From Vespula vulgaris (Eukaryota; Arthropoda; Insecta; Hymenoptera; Vespidae): a stretch of DNA of 64,000 nt. The position numbers and the translations under genes were made by a program. Below, piece after piece: positions 23,045-37,148 of this stretch (positions are counted from its first letter, which is position 1; each line of letters begins with the position of its first letter). The stretch covers positions 620,001 through 684,000 of the forward strand of contig NC_066588.1 of NCBI RefSeq assembly GCF_905475345.1. The letters run 5' to 3'. The notes under the pieces are model-generated. The model saw only the letters and a program-made list of their open reading frames with translations. It had not been told where the DNA came from and did not search any database.

Positions 23045-23218
23045 GTCTCCGTATCGATGTGCAGCATCAGCACACTATTTAAAGATGTATCCCAGATTTT
23101 ACTACGATCTGATTTTTATTCTCGTATCCTTTAATTAACGTAAACGCGGGTGTCGTCGCGTACATCGTAACGTATTACTATCGTTTACACATATGGCACA
23201 TAAATTACAAAATGATTA

Positions 23219-23256
<38 letters not shown>

Positions 23257-23932
23257 TCCCTCTGTCGCTACTTCATCTTCTTCTTCTTCTTGTTCTTCTT
23301 CTTCCTCTTTCTCTCTTTCTCTTCTTCTCACGGAAGAAACCTTCTTACGTTTCCGCACGAGTTTTCCTATTGCGACTCAACTTGAAGCTCATAGAGCGTT
23401 TCTTTTCAGAGTGGAACGAACTTTCGCTTAATATGGATAATGCTTCTTGAAAGAGCGCTTTTCAAAACCTCTATTCAAATCTCTCTCTCCATCTGTCTAT
23501 CTATTTCTTTCTCTCTGTCTCTAAATTCCGTATGGTTCTGACCATTCACGAATTCCCGACGTCCATTATAATTACCGAATATAAAAAATAGCGATTCACG
23601 TGGTATTCATTGGTAAAGTTCGAATCAATCGGCGTTGACTTTCAATCTGGTGAATATCAAAGCGCCATCGGCGGAGTAGGTACCATACTACCATTTCCTG
23701 ATAGCCGCGATTACCGCAACGAATTACTATTTTATTCGTATCGTCCTTGCGTTTACCTGAGAATGAAAAATTAAAAGAGATGAAAAATTCACGATCGTGA
23801 CTCGGTCTGCTTAAACGAAACGGTCCTTATCCTAGGACGCGTATGATCGCTTGGATTAACAAAATTCTTCATTTTTCTTCTGTGGTGTCTAGTAAAGACG
23901 ATGTAAATAACATTTTCTTCTTCTGATTACAG

Positions 23933-24238
23933 ATATCAACTCTGTCGTCGATACAGCATGAAGGCAGACAGTGACGTCAAGTGAGAAGGAAAGGGGGTAA
24001 CGAAAGAAGGAAAAATAAAACTAAAGCCCCTTTCGCGAGGACGCATGCATTGACTAAAGCGGAGAAAAGGCTGAACCTCTGAGGTGTGAATCAAGGTAGA
24101 AAAGTAAAAGACGAAACCAAGGAGGAACGCAACGGATCACCGCCAAAAGCTAGTAGAATTAGTCGATGAAGAAAAAGCAGCAGCAAGACACAAGATACAA
24201 GCACGCATACACAAGAACACATCTACATACAAGAAATA

Positions 24239-24288
<50 letters not shown>

Positions 24289-24336
24289 TAATAATAAAAA
24301 ATAATATACAATTTTCGTGGTAACGTGTGAAAAAGT

Positions 24337-24371
<35 letters not shown>

Positions 24372-24670
24372 TGTATTTGTGTGGTACAAAAGAATAAGAG
24401 AGAGAGAGAGAGAGAATCAGCGCGTGAAAGTAAAAGAGTGCGTGAAAGAAGGAAAGAAAGAAATAAACAAGCGGCAACAAGCAGAGCCAACGGCACGACA
24501 ACAGCAAGAAGGAAAACAAGTCAAGAATAAGAGGAGGAGGAAGAAGAAGAAGAAGAAGAAGAAGCCGAACGAAGTCGTGGGCGTGAGCGCGTGTAAATAA
24601 GAGCTATTTTTTCGTATGATAAAGAAAGAGGACGAGGTGGTAGGGCTTGCCGTTTCGAACGCGTGGAGAG

Positions 24671-24701
<31 letters not shown>

Positions 24702-24808
24702 CCAAAGAGGAATAGAATACGTTCGATGATCCTTCAACGAAATATCTGAAGAAGAAAGAGGAGGTGGAGGAAGAAGAGGAAGAGGAAGAGGAGGAGGAGG
24801 AGGAGAAG

Positions 24809-24859
<51 letters not shown>

Positions 24860-25411
24860 CCCTTCGATCGAAGGGACACACACGAATCGTTTGGATATTA
24901 TCCTCCGTTTCGATGCTCTTCGATTCGAGTAGTCCACGCTTCTTCCTCCTGGCGTGGAATCTTTTCTTCTTTTAGAGAGGAAGCGAGAGAGAAGAGAAAA
25001 GATAAAAGAAGATATATATATATATACACACACACACATATATATATATAGACAGAGAAGGAAAGATCGGACGTAGCGATTTTCCGCGAGACTCTTCCCT
25101 TCTCGCTGGTAGATAGAAGGGAAAAGAAGGAGAAGAAGAAGAAGAAGAAGAAGAAGAAAAAGAAGAGGAGTAGCAGTAGGTTGACGTACGGTGCTGTAGT
25201 AGTGCTGGTGGCTGTTGTGGTGATTGTGTCTGGTGAGAGAAAGATAGAGAAAAGAAAAAAAGGAGAAGGAGGGGGTGGAGGAGGAGGAGGAGGGGGAGGA
25301 GGAGGAGAGGAGAGCAGTCGAGCGGTATCGAGAGGGCAGCCGTGCCCCATGTTGTGAGCGTCTGAGGACTGCCGGGGGCAGAAGTGAAAGGGTGGGAAGG
25401 GTGCCGCGGGC
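23933..25411 (+). other. mnb: Probable 5' UTR part of the first coding minibrain exon
   Basis: A strong acceptor (pyrimidine tract CATTTTCTTCTTCTGATTACAG ending at 23932, its last bases TTCTGATTACAG) precedes this stretch. It runs without a convincing long coding frame to the minibrain start. It holds short upstream ATGs, for example an 8-codon frame starting near 23959 (MKADSDVK then stop), plus (AAT)n at 24238-24303 and (GA)n/(GAA)n tracts at 24338-24362, 24674-24701, 24808-24856 and 25127-25160. Further splicing inside it cannot be excluded. Confidence 0.45.
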
Positions 25412-25562
25412 ATGGAGTATGGAGGCGGGGGCGGTGTGGGACGTGGGGGTGTCCAACCTCCCTCCGCAGGTGCGAGGGGCATCGCAGGCACCGACACTAT
25501 CGACGCTGCGTGGCACAAACACGAACAAATGATCCTCATGGAGTCCAGGCACAAGCAACAAT
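25412..25562 (+). CDS. mnb: Minibrain first coding exon (50 codons plus 1 base)
   Basis: From an ATG with an in-frame stop 27 bases upstream (TGA at 25385), the frame reads MEYGGGGGVGRGGVQPP... and ends WHKHEQMILMESRHKQQ before a consensus donor GTGAGT. It ends in phase 1, exactly what exon 2 requires. The exon is too short to appear as a long ORF. The N-terminal sequence is not conserved enough for me to confirm it by family similarity; phase and splice signals support it. Confidence 0.75.
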
Positions 25563-25881
25563 GTGAGTAAATCTATATATCTCTACCTAGTACATACGAG
25601 GGTCTCGATCTTTACCTACATATGTGCACCCATGTCTGCTGCAGCTATGTGGGACCGAGCCGAGTCAATAGCCAGATAGTTCTTTTTTTTTTTTTTTTAA
25701 TAAATAATAATAGAACTCGTCATTACTCGTAGGCGGAGAAATTTAGTCCCGATTGCTAACGAATTACTCGACTCCACGCGCCTATCGTGCGCCCAGATAA
25801 TCGGGTCGTTCTTGTTATATTTTTGTTTATCTCTTTTGTTTTCTCTCGTTGCTCGTAAGGTGTCCGAAGACTCGATCGAAA

Positions 25882-25917
<36 letters not shown>

Positions 25918-28002
25918 GTATATAAAACTATGCAGTGCATCTGCGGTACTGCAGGTGCATCGCTTAGCTGTAGTTCTCTCTGTCTCTCTCTTTCTCTTTC
26001 TCTCTCTCTGTTCCGCGCGAACGTAGGAGTCCGCTTATTAGCAGGTGCACGATATTGGATCGGACTAGACTCGTTTCTCGGTATCAAGCGAAAAGGATCA
26101 ACGATCTACTCTCCCTCTCTCTCTCTCCTTCTCTTTTTATTAACTCTTCTTTTTTTCTTTTTTTCCTCGAGTTCGCCTACAACCGAGCAATTTCCATGTA
26201 ATATTCTGTCCCGATCCATCAAAATAAAGCTGGGCACGTTAAGGACACGTTCCCGAAGACAAAGGATCGGCGGGGGTAGTTTCTGCCCCTTTGTACGAGC
26301 TTAACGAGAAAAATCGTTGGTGGCGAGCACGAGAAGAGAATTTTTCTTTCAATTACGATCGAGATTATCGAGAAGGATAGGAGGGAAGAGAGAGAGAGAA
26401 AAAAAAGAAAATAATTTGATAATCGAAGGAAAGATGAAGTTGTTTTCACGTCGAATTAGAAAGCGATTTTCGGACTCGATCGTCCATTATCTCCGACAAA
26501 TGGTAGAGTTCAAAGACGTTGGTAGACGTTGGTCTGGAAGAGGGAAAGAAGAAGAAGGAGGGTTTGAAGCGAGTGGAAGGAAGAATATCGGCACGTCGCC
26601 GAGGGGTCGATACGCTACCGCGTACTTTCGATGCGAACGGAAAAAGCAACTGCCGCATTTGCGGTCCAATGACTCGGGAAATTGTTAATTATCGCGATAG
26701 TGAGAAGGAGAAAGAGAGAGAGAGAGAGAGATAGAGATAGACTTTCCTCTTCTTTCCTCTCCTTTGCTCTCCTTTGCTCTCCGACTCTCGAATTTTACGG
26801 ACGCTAAAGGGTTGTTGTACATTTTGATCGTCGTTAATAAGCGATTTCCATGATATTTTTATAGGTTGATTAAAATTTGACGCGCAACGTATATATGCAT
26901 AACGAGTAGCACGAGTAGTAAGAGAAGAAAGAAGAGAGGAAGAGCGTTGACTCTGGTCGGGTGCCGTAAGGTGCATCGTCTTTCTGTTTCTCGTGGTGAG
27001 CAGCGTCTATCGGTGATCACATGTATCGGATGTGTGTTGAATGCGTGTGGGGAGAGGAGGCATGGCTGAAAATAATGGGATGGACGATCGCAAGGTGGAA
27101 CGTCGGACTCGCGGTAAAGGGTTCGCTCGTTTATTTTTCAATACTCTACGGTGAAAGTGTCGATGTGGTCGAAGGAAAAAAATCGAAGGAGATGCGACTG
27201 GAAGAGGACGAGTGGTGTTTTTTCTTCGTATATGTGTTCGCGCGCGCGCGTGTGTATTTCTTTATATATATATATATATAATCTTTTCAATCGCATTTTT
27301 TCCGAGTAACATGTCGATCGACATAGGAAAGATCGTAAGAGAACGCAGAAAGAAACGCAAGCATTTTGAAGAAACGAGAGTTAGCCGACCTATACTTAGG
27401 CTCGAGTTGTCTTGTAACGTCGACGAGAATAGCGTGGTCACGTTCTGTTTTTCTCTCTCTCTCTCGGTGAAAGACAATCGGCCGGTCGTTCGACATCGAG
27501 TAGATCGTCTCGTCTCTTCTCCCTCTTTTCATCTTTCTTAGCTGAAAAAAGAACTTGGAGCGTCACTGACCTTCCCAAAGATCAAACGCATTAACTCCCC
27601 TTGTTCGAACTCTCGTGGCGTGTCCGTTTCGAAATAGACATCGTCGAGAGAAAGAAGAAAAACGTCAAAAAGGGACAAAAAGAAAGAAAGAAAACACCGT
27701 AGATGTTTCGATTCGTCGTTGTTATCGCGCGCTCGGAAGAGATAAAGAGCATCTCGAGGAGTTAGCTTCTCGCGCGTGGAATTCATCGTGCGAATTCTCC
27801 GCGCGCGAATTCTCTTAGCGCGGATCGAGCGATCTAAAAATACGCGATAATTGGAGGACGATCGTAAAGACGAGATCGAAGATGGCGTCTGCAATCGGTA
27901 TAGAGAAGAGGAAGAAAGATTCATCGGGTGAGCGCATTCGACGGATGCACGTTCGTCCTTCTCCTCCCTCTCCTCGTCTTTCTCGATTCGCTCGCGTCGG
28001 AT

Positions 28003-28034
<32 letters not shown>

Positions 28035-28347
28035 TGGCGTCGGCGTTGGCGTTGGCGTTGGCGTTGGCGTTGGCGTTGGCGTCGACGACGTCGCCGTCAT
28101 CGTCGTCTCTTCGTCGGACTCGACTGGGCCGGTTTTGGACCGATGCCTGATCGGCGACTCTCGGACAATTCGAAGACTCTGGTCGACCGTTCACCCGACT
28201 GACGTGTATTTTCGACCTGGCACCTTTCGGTTCTCTCTCTATCCCCCTCTCTCTTTCTCTTTCCTTTTCTTTCTCTTGTCCTCTCAGCTCCCTCCTCGAT
28301 TCCAGAGAACCAATATCGACAGACGTTGACCTCGCGACGAGTTTCGA

Positions 28348-28394
<47 letters not shown>

Positions 28395-30579
28395 AAAAAA
28401 AATGATTGACTTTCCTTTTGACTAGAAGAGGGAACTCTTGAAATCCTCTTGGATGGAGTTGAGCGTACAGTTTGTAGTAGGGCTCTCGTCGCTTTGAGGG
28501 GATTATTAAACGAATGATTTTAAGAGTCAACTCAGAATTCGATTCACCTTCTAACGGGACGCTTTGGCCCTTTTCGATTCTTGTCAAACTTTAGTCAGGA
28601 GCCGGGTGTAAAAAGGGAAAAGTTACTAGCTCTAGGAGGAAAATCTTGGAAAGATGTCGAACTCCGTTCGGTTTTTCTTACGGGGATATCGTCGTACGTT
28701 GTGCGATGCCGTAGATTGTATGGGAAAAGCCGTCAGCGAGTCCATCGTAGGGAGAGCGGGACGATTATCTCTCTCATTTTTAATGATAATGATAATAAGA
28801 AGGAGAAGAAAATAAATAAATAAATAAATAAAAAAATATTGAAAAGATAAATTATATCGCGTTTTTATCGGTCGCCATCGTACTTCATCGGCATCGAAAC
28901 TTTTCACGGCAGCCGCCATTTATTGGCCAGGAAAATACGAAAAAGTTGCGAGAGAAGCAAGGATAGTAGGAGTAGGGCATGATTATCGAGTAAGCAATAA
29001 CCGCGGCATAGTTCTCCTTACTACTATTCGAGAAAAACACTTCTCTCGTCGTGAATCGTTTTCAACGATAATAAACCCGTCGTCGTCGTCGTTGTCGTTG
29101 TCGTTGTCGTTGTTGCATTCGTTTTTTCTCGAACGAGCCTTTGAAAGAATCCTCTTCCTCCTTTCGATAGATATTTCGCGTTATTACGAATACCGATGAT
29201 ACATCTATCTAAGAAAGATAAGATATTCTATGCGAAACATAAGAATTTTAATAAATTCGTAGCGATTTTCGTATCGATAAATTCGCACTCTTACGAAAAC
29301 GTTATCAGAAACCGTAAAAGGTGTTCATTAATGCGCTAGTCGCACGTGTGCGCGCGAGAGCGCGTTGGAAGGTGTTTATTGACATGCAAATAGGGCCACG
29401 ACGCGTCTCCCACGTGGAAGCCGTTGCTCTCTCTATGTGTGTGCCGTCTCTCTCTCTTGGACGCAGCACGCGTCGAAACGTTCCTTCTCTCTCTTTCTCT
29501 CTCTCTCTCTCTTGTTCTCTCGCTCTCTCATCTCTTTATCCGTCTTCTTCGCTATCCACGAACCCTCTCCGATTTCCGACACTGACCTCTCCAATTTTCA
29601 AATTACGTCGCTCCCGTTGCAAGCTCGCTGACACGACGAGGGATTCTCTCTCTCTCTCTTTCTCTCTCTTTCTCTTTCTCTCTGTCTCCGTATCTCTGTC
29701 TTTCTCTTTATCTCCATCTCTTTCGTTCTTCTCATCCTCGCGTCGGCTCGCTCGTGTCGCCTGTCTGCCCGGCTCGATGCAGGATTCGTGCTTGGGATCG
29801 CCTAAATTATTCAAGATTTGACGTACCCATTTAATCGGATAGCAGAATGTTTTGGAGGGCGTGCGAGGAAGACGGGAGAAGCACCCGAAGTACAATGGGG
29901 CCTCGATTATCTCAACTAATTGGGAGACACCGCCGTGTTGCGAGCGTTCCGGATGACGGAAGTCTTTTCGCTCTTTCCCGTCATCTATCCTTCTTTTTTC
30001 TTTTTTTTTTCCTCCCCACGTTCCACCTTCTACTCTTCGCGAGCACGTATTTTAGCGAATTTTTATCCGTCTAACGTTCGAATAAACGTAAAAGATCTTT
30101 TTTCGATCGAGAATGGGTAAACGAAGAAATCAAAGTAGAAAAAACGATTTATAGAATTACTCGATAACTTTCTATCGATCGGAGTAAAATTTGCCGTAAA
30201 ACGTGTGATCCCGGGTTTCAAGTTCGAAACGTCAAAGAGTTAATATCCCTCTGCGTTCGTCGTCTCAGCCTTTTCTTTTTCATCGAATGCATTCAAATTG
30301 GATCAAGAAAATTGGTCGAGATATAACAAATGGAAGTTTAGAAGAGTACAATTCGTGTACGGTTATGGAATAGGATTAAAACGCTATCGGGATCTTTCTT
30401 TTTCTCTTTTTGCCTTTTATCGTTACGTAACACCCTGTAATTAGGATGCTTCGTGCGGCTATCGGGACAATTATTTCGCTGGAGTAATTATGTCACGCGA
30501 ATATAGTTTGCAACCCGACTACGTATAAACAGTCCTAGTTTCGCGCAGCAAAGCTTTACCGTTTTCGTTCGGTACTTGT

Positions 30580-30616
<37 letters not shown>

Positions 30617-30847
30617 AACAGATAGACAGAGTTCATGGAAAGAGGTCAAGACCAAGGCAGAGTTCGCCCTTTAACGCTTATTCCGTAAGATCTCTCGAAA
30701 ATCTCGATTCTTTATTTCTTTCTTTCTTTTTCTCTTTTTTCTCTCTCTTTTTTCTTTTTTTTCCACTCTAGAAATCTGCTCCTCGATCGGAAAACGACAG
30801 CTGCACGTAATTCGGTTGAAGCGAGCCTTAATTTATGTAGGACATAC

Positions 30848-30899
<52 letters not shown>

Positions 30900-32307
30900 A
30901 TATATATATCTTTCTCTCTACCTCTCACTCTCGTCAAAGCCTTTTTTCCACCGTCATCACCTGCCGAATTCATTTCGCGGTTGTCCTCTCGCGAAGGTGC
31001 GAATTGCAGGCGCGCATTTTGGAGGTAAACCGTGTAATAATACCGTGTAACGAAATTTCGTCACGCTGAACGGACGAGACATCGTCCTGCTGCATTTGCG
31101 TTCCATTATCAATTAACTAACATTTCGCCGTGGAGACGATAGGAAGGGATGACGGGTCGAGGGGATGGGAGCATGGGACGGGGGACCAAAAAAAATAACG
31201 AAGAACTTAATTAGCGTTTCCCCAAGGAGGAGTCACGAAAGGATGATTCTCGTCATTTTTCGTAGGTAATCTCTTACTTTATATACTTTTTTCTTTTTCT
31301 TTTTCTTTTTCTTTTTCTTTTTCTTCTTCCCTTTCTTGTTCTTCTCGCAGAGAAGATAAGTGATATAAAATGATAAAGACAAATGATCGTTCGTATATAC
31401 TTTTTCCAACGGCATCAAAAGCTCGTCACAGAGAGTCGTCTTGTATATTATAATTAGAGAGAAAATGTCGAATCGAGAGAGAAACGAAAGAAAGAGAAAC
31501 GGGACTTGCAGGTTCCCGTACAAAAAGGAACAAGAAAAGGAACAAGAAAAGGAAAAAAAAGAAGAAGAAGAAGAAGCAGGAGGAGGAGGTGGAGGAGAAG
31601 GTTGAGGAGGAGGAAACGAAACGAGTTCGATGCCGGTCGAGAGTGCGATTTTGCAAACAGTGGACCGTCGTCCACCGGCGTCGGGACCTCTCTCTCCCTT
31701 TCTCTCTCTTTCTCTCTCTCTCTCCACCTCCTCCTCTTCCACCTCCAGAGACTCTTTCAAACGAAAGATCCTCGAATCCCGCGCGTCCATCGAGAAGAAT
31801 CGTTCTTTCCTAGGCGAGTGCCGCGGAAGTCGCTCGAAAAGAAGAGGAAAATTAGAAGCTGTGGATCCTCGAAGCGCACTCGTACGGTCTTAAGGATCTT
31901 CTTTCTTCGAGTCCTTTCACTCACACCCCTTTCTCTTTCTCTTTCTCTTTCTCTTTCTCTTCTCGAACCATCTCTCCTCCTCCTCTCGTCTTTCCTCTCT
32001 TCTTCTAATCCAGATGGTTCGGTCCTTCAAAACCTTTCGTCAATCGGTAAGGACGTAAAAGATCGATTCTGAAAATCTCCCGTCCCATATAGAAAAATCG
32101 TCTCCTCGCGAAAATTTTATTGTATTACGGAACGAAGGAAAACAAAACAGAAAAAGGATGAAAGTTCGAGAGAAAGATAAAGAGAGCCACCTGTACCAAG
32201 GTGGCGTACCTTCTCGGTGATCGTCGGCGCTTTCTGGTCCAGGGTGTCGAGATGCAAGTAGAAACCCTTTTCTCGAAGGGCTACTCCTCCCTTTCCCCTT
32301 CATCTCG

Positions 32308-32339
<32 letters not shown>

Positions 32340-32428
32340 GCTCACTCTACAGCTTGGGTTCGCATGGAAGGCAGACCAGCCAGTCGGACGGCGGTTGCTC
32401 CACCCCCGTGCGACACGATCAATACGCG

Positions 32429-32468
<40 letters not shown>

Positions 32469-32483
32469 CTTCGTCTCTGTCCT

Positions 32484-32515
<32 letters not shown>

Positions 32516-32724
32516 GTTCACTCGCTCGCTTGCTCGCTCGCTCGCTCGCTCACTCACTCTCGCCATGTACACCGTGCAGAGCAGATCGGCTCTGTAGTCA
32601 GCAGCAGCAGCAGCAGCAGCAACAGCAACAGCAGCAGCAGTAGCAGAAGCGCTCGGCTGTTCGTTTCGAAGCGTTCTTTCTGTTGCTATGCCGGCTCCCC
32701 TTGCTTGCTCCTCTTCTACTTCTG

Positions 32725-32776
<52 letters not shown>

Positions 32777-33515
32777 TTCCCCATCGTTCAACTTCCCCCT
32801 CTCGTCCTCTCTTCTCTCGCCTTCGCTACACCATACTATTCCCCGTAGAACCCACTCTCTTTCTCTTTCTCTTGCTCTTGGCTTCCTCCGGCGTCGTCCT
32901 ACAGGATAGCTCCTGACGCGTCCCGTTGCTGCTCTTCGAATATCTCCAAATATACATATATTCATATTACCTACGTTTTTTTTTTTTCACTTTTTATTAA
33001 GCCCTCTTTATCCATCTTCTACAATGACGTTTCGATGAATTCTTCTTCTTCATCGTCTTTGCCAGAGATAGAGAAAGGATCTCTACCAAAAGAAGAGAGT
33101 AAAAGTAATAAGGTACGCGTATTTATCGCGTACAAGGGCAGAGACGTCTCGCCAGCGGAAAAAGAGAAACCTAGTAGAAGCGGCATTGAATTCTTTTTGA
33201 TCGCTCAAAAGAACTAATCCTTTTGTAATTAATACGGAAAAGTAGAGAAAGACGTTCCGATGGCGGTACTTGCACGTTGTTATATTTATTAAATTCACAG
33301 AGCATAGGTCTGACAAATTTTAAGAGAAACGTAAATGGTAGCCATTTGATATAGTCGGCGAGTTGCGAAAAAATTCGTTCTGCGAAGGGTTAAACGTAGT
33401 TAACGTCTTGTTACTTCGTACGTAAAAGCGGGATGCGCCTTCCAATTTCACATCGTGCCGAAGGTGGGAACAATTTTCTACTTGGTGACCAAGGATATAA
33501 GATGAGAGAAATCAC

Positions 33516-33549
<34 letters not shown>

Positions 33550-34546
33550 CGAGATTGGAGAACAGTAATTTATTATGCCTTTGGAATAAAATTGCTTTTC
33601 GTTATGGCTTGAAAAAGAATCAAATTAATTAATAATTTGGAATAAGATGGAAAGGATCGGATCAGCTGACAAACAAAATTAGAAATTTTGACGATTTTCG
33701 ATTGATCCTAGACGCAGAGTATTATTTTTAGAAAGACGATCGAAAAGGTACGAAGCGTGATAAACCAATTTCAAGGGACCTAGGAGACATTGTCTCGATC
33801 GAAATGGATTCATTTCGGTACAAGATAGATAGGTAGATAGACGGATAGATGGAGGGAAGGAGAAAGAGAGAAAGAGAGAGAGAGAAAGAAAAGGAAGGTT
33901 TATTCGAGAAGGCTAGTTCCCGTCGTATTCGCGGTAATAAAGCGTGCAATCGGAATGGCGAGCCGAGAAAGAGACTTAGATCTTCTCTGGTGTACCCAGT
34001 TTTACAGAGTTTTCTGGGTCAAGGCGAACGCAAACGCGATCGTGTTTACCAGGCGTTTATCGCGCGTTCGTTCGTTCCTATATTTTTCGCGAGGCACCGT
34101 TTTTCGTGGGCCACGGTATTCCTTCTATTTCGACGAAACGATTACAAAGTCGGTTTTCGAATCGTCTCTGACGCGGATAAGGAATTATCTCTTTTTCTCT
34201 TTCTTCCTCTCTTTCTATCCCTCTAGACGCAAATACTCGCAGAATCTCTTATAAATCTCGGGATGCAACTGGTGCGCGCCGCCCTCGCCGAGCTTTTATC
34301 TCTCCGCGAAGTCGGAAGCGAGTTTCATTATTTAACGAAGCCGCGTGTTCGTCTATGTATGTATACGTGCGTGCTTGCTTGCTTGTTTGCTCGCTCGCTT
34401 TCTTGCTCGCTCGCTCGCTCGCTTACTTGCTTGCATGTGTGTATGCACCAGGACGCATAGAGTTCGTTTGGAATAACGGTCAGGTGTTCCTAGACGGCGT
34501 CTAACTGGCCGGCATAAGCCGTTGATACTTGTGCAAGAAAGTAAAG

Positions 34547-34578
<32 letters not shown>

Positions 34579-36935
34579 CCCGTATCCGTTGCACCGTAAA
34601 ATGGGACGATTAGAGACAGCCCGTTGAACGGAGACAAAGCGAGAGAAGAAATCTCATGCAAAACTTTTCACGTCCTATCGACGAGTTATTCCAAATATTC
34701 CTCCCCGTAATAAAACGTCATTTGGTATCCTTTAAGATCTCCTATTTATTTACTTTCCAAAGAGAAAAAGTGTGCGATCATCGATTATGAGTCGAACGGA
34801 TATCTCTTAGAACGAGACACGTTCGATCATGGAAAGCAGTGCGCGAAACAATGCGCACCGCAAGAGCCGCGCGATTGCGCGAGGTCAGTGCATAAAGGAG
34901 CAACGACGTTCGCTGCGGAATTCCGTGCACGTATCTTTAAAACTTATCTCTTCTCGTCGATTTATCGAGCCAATACTCTCCTTTCTCTTCTTTTTTTCTT
35001 TCCGTCTCTTCCCCCCACCCCCTCTCTTTTTTCCCTCTTCGTAATTGAACGTAAACTTTGACCGATATTCGTAATAACTTCATTTTCAGGATATTGTTCG
35101 GTTACGTATTTGATTACTATTGGTTGGCTCGTAGAACGAAAGGAAAAAAAAATTGAAGGATCTTCTCTTCGTCCTTCTCTTCGTCCTTGCGTGCGCGTGC
35201 GCGCGCGCGCGCGGGCAGGCAGGCAGGCGGGCGTAAATATGTCGTCGCGTCGTCGACGAACGTGTCATTTTCGCGTGATTAAATGAAATTGTGAAACCGT
35301 GTAATAAGTACATAGTTACGGTTAATACGAAATCGATAGCTGCTATTATTACTTCTATATTCGTTATGTCATTACGAGAATGTTAAAGCCATCGAGTAAC
35401 ACGAATTTCGCGGGGATATAAAATGAGCGGGACTCGGCTCGTCCCGTTAATTAGTAATCTCGTACGAGTTCAAACGCGGAACTTGTATATTTGCGCCTAT
35501 TCTATTAATAAACTACGCCGTCACGTAAGAACTCGTTGTTTTTCTTCCAACGTAAAAATTTATTTGCGGAGTTATACCAATACGGCGACTGCAATGAAAT
35601 CATATTCTATTCGAATAGGAAGCGTATGGGAAAGACGAAGAAGGGAATAAAGGAAAGGAATATATTTTTATGTACATATATATATATATATCAAATAGTC
35701 ACTCGTTCCCGAATACTTCTCGCGATACTTCGTCGATCCTCGATCCTCTCGATTTTGACGATTCTTTTTTGAAGATTCGTATCTACTAGGTGTGTACGCC
35801 TATTCGTTGTTTGAACGTACCTATATTCTTTTTCCTCGCACGCGATTAATCTCTTTGCTTACGACTCTCTGTAATTACGGAGAAGGAAAATACGTAACCG
35901 CGACTAAAGGCGGAATTTCGAAATCGGTGGATTTTATGTCGTTCGTGAAAAAGTCTGGAGAAAAATGTACGTATCCAAAAAAAAAAAGAAGAAAAGAAAT
36001 AGATTGTTCTTCTTCGTCGAAATAATATAAGAAGGCTGACGATAATCGCTAGCGTGTTTCGTCGATCGATGCGAACCGAGGGCGCACGGTTTTCATTTTC
36101 AGCCATTACTCATTTCTCTCTCTCTCTCTCTATGCTGCCAATGGTATTATTGCTTTACCAACATCTACATACATATTTGTAATCATCATTAATAGGAGGA
36201 AAGTAGACTGCGTTATAAAAACTTTGACAGTTTATTTTCTTATCTCCGTTGTTAAAAAAGAAAAAAATGATTAAGCAAAAATATCCTTGCAATTTCTTTC
36301 AATTCAAAAAATTCAAGACTTATCGATCGTGCGAGAAGAAAAAAGGGAACGTAGTTGGGTGCGAAAGAAACGTAGGGAGGAAGTTAGCCGTATAAAGGCT
36401 TCAGAAAAGAAGGTGTACGAGAGAGAAAGAAAGAGAGACAGTCAGATAGACAGTCAACGAGAGAAAACGATCATCTTGTATTCAAGTCACACTCTGTCTG
36501 TTGTGTACGTAGGTTTATACAACGCGTCGTTGCTTCGTCGTCCTCTCGACGTCCTCCTTTCCTCCTTACATCCTTCTTCGCCTCTGTCTCTCCCACACCC
36601 TCGTTGCCCCTCTGCCTGCAACGATGCACGTCCTACCAGCCGACACATACGGAAATTTCTGATTGCGAAGAGTCTCTCTCTGTCTCTCTTTCTCTCTCTA
36701 TTCCTCGCGTTCGAGCTCTCTTTCCGTCCTCATCGCACAGGCGTCTGCTAGGCGGCATAACGAAACGGTTCTGGAGACGGCGAATGATCGGAATTCTTTG
36801 AAATTTCGCAGCTCGACTATGTACGTACGTATGTACATATATATGTATGTCGGAAAAATTCTCCTTCGAAGCAGCCAAGTCGATCATCGTGTTCTACTTT
36901 GTATTATCTTCGATCGTTTTCGACGAGAAGAGTTG

Positions 36936-36990
<55 letters not shown>

Positions 36991-37058
36991 AGAGAGAGAG
37001 AGAGGTCATCGTCTTCGCTTCTAAGTAATTAGGCTAAAAAGGCGGCTAACGAGAGTGC

Positions 37059-37148
<90 letters not shown>

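Noticed and set aside
24734..25561. 275-codon minus-strand frame
   Set aside because: Antisense to the minibrain leader and first coding exon; mostly Ser/Leu and Phe/Leu repeats.
27538..28587. 349-codon minus-strand frame
   Set aside because: Composed of the GGCGTY minisatellite, a GA tract and Arg-rich background; no domain and no splice or promoter support.
32342..32965. 207-codon minus-strand frame rich in Glu-Arg
   Set aside because: Translation of (CT)n tracts in reverse; CAG tract supplies its Ala run.
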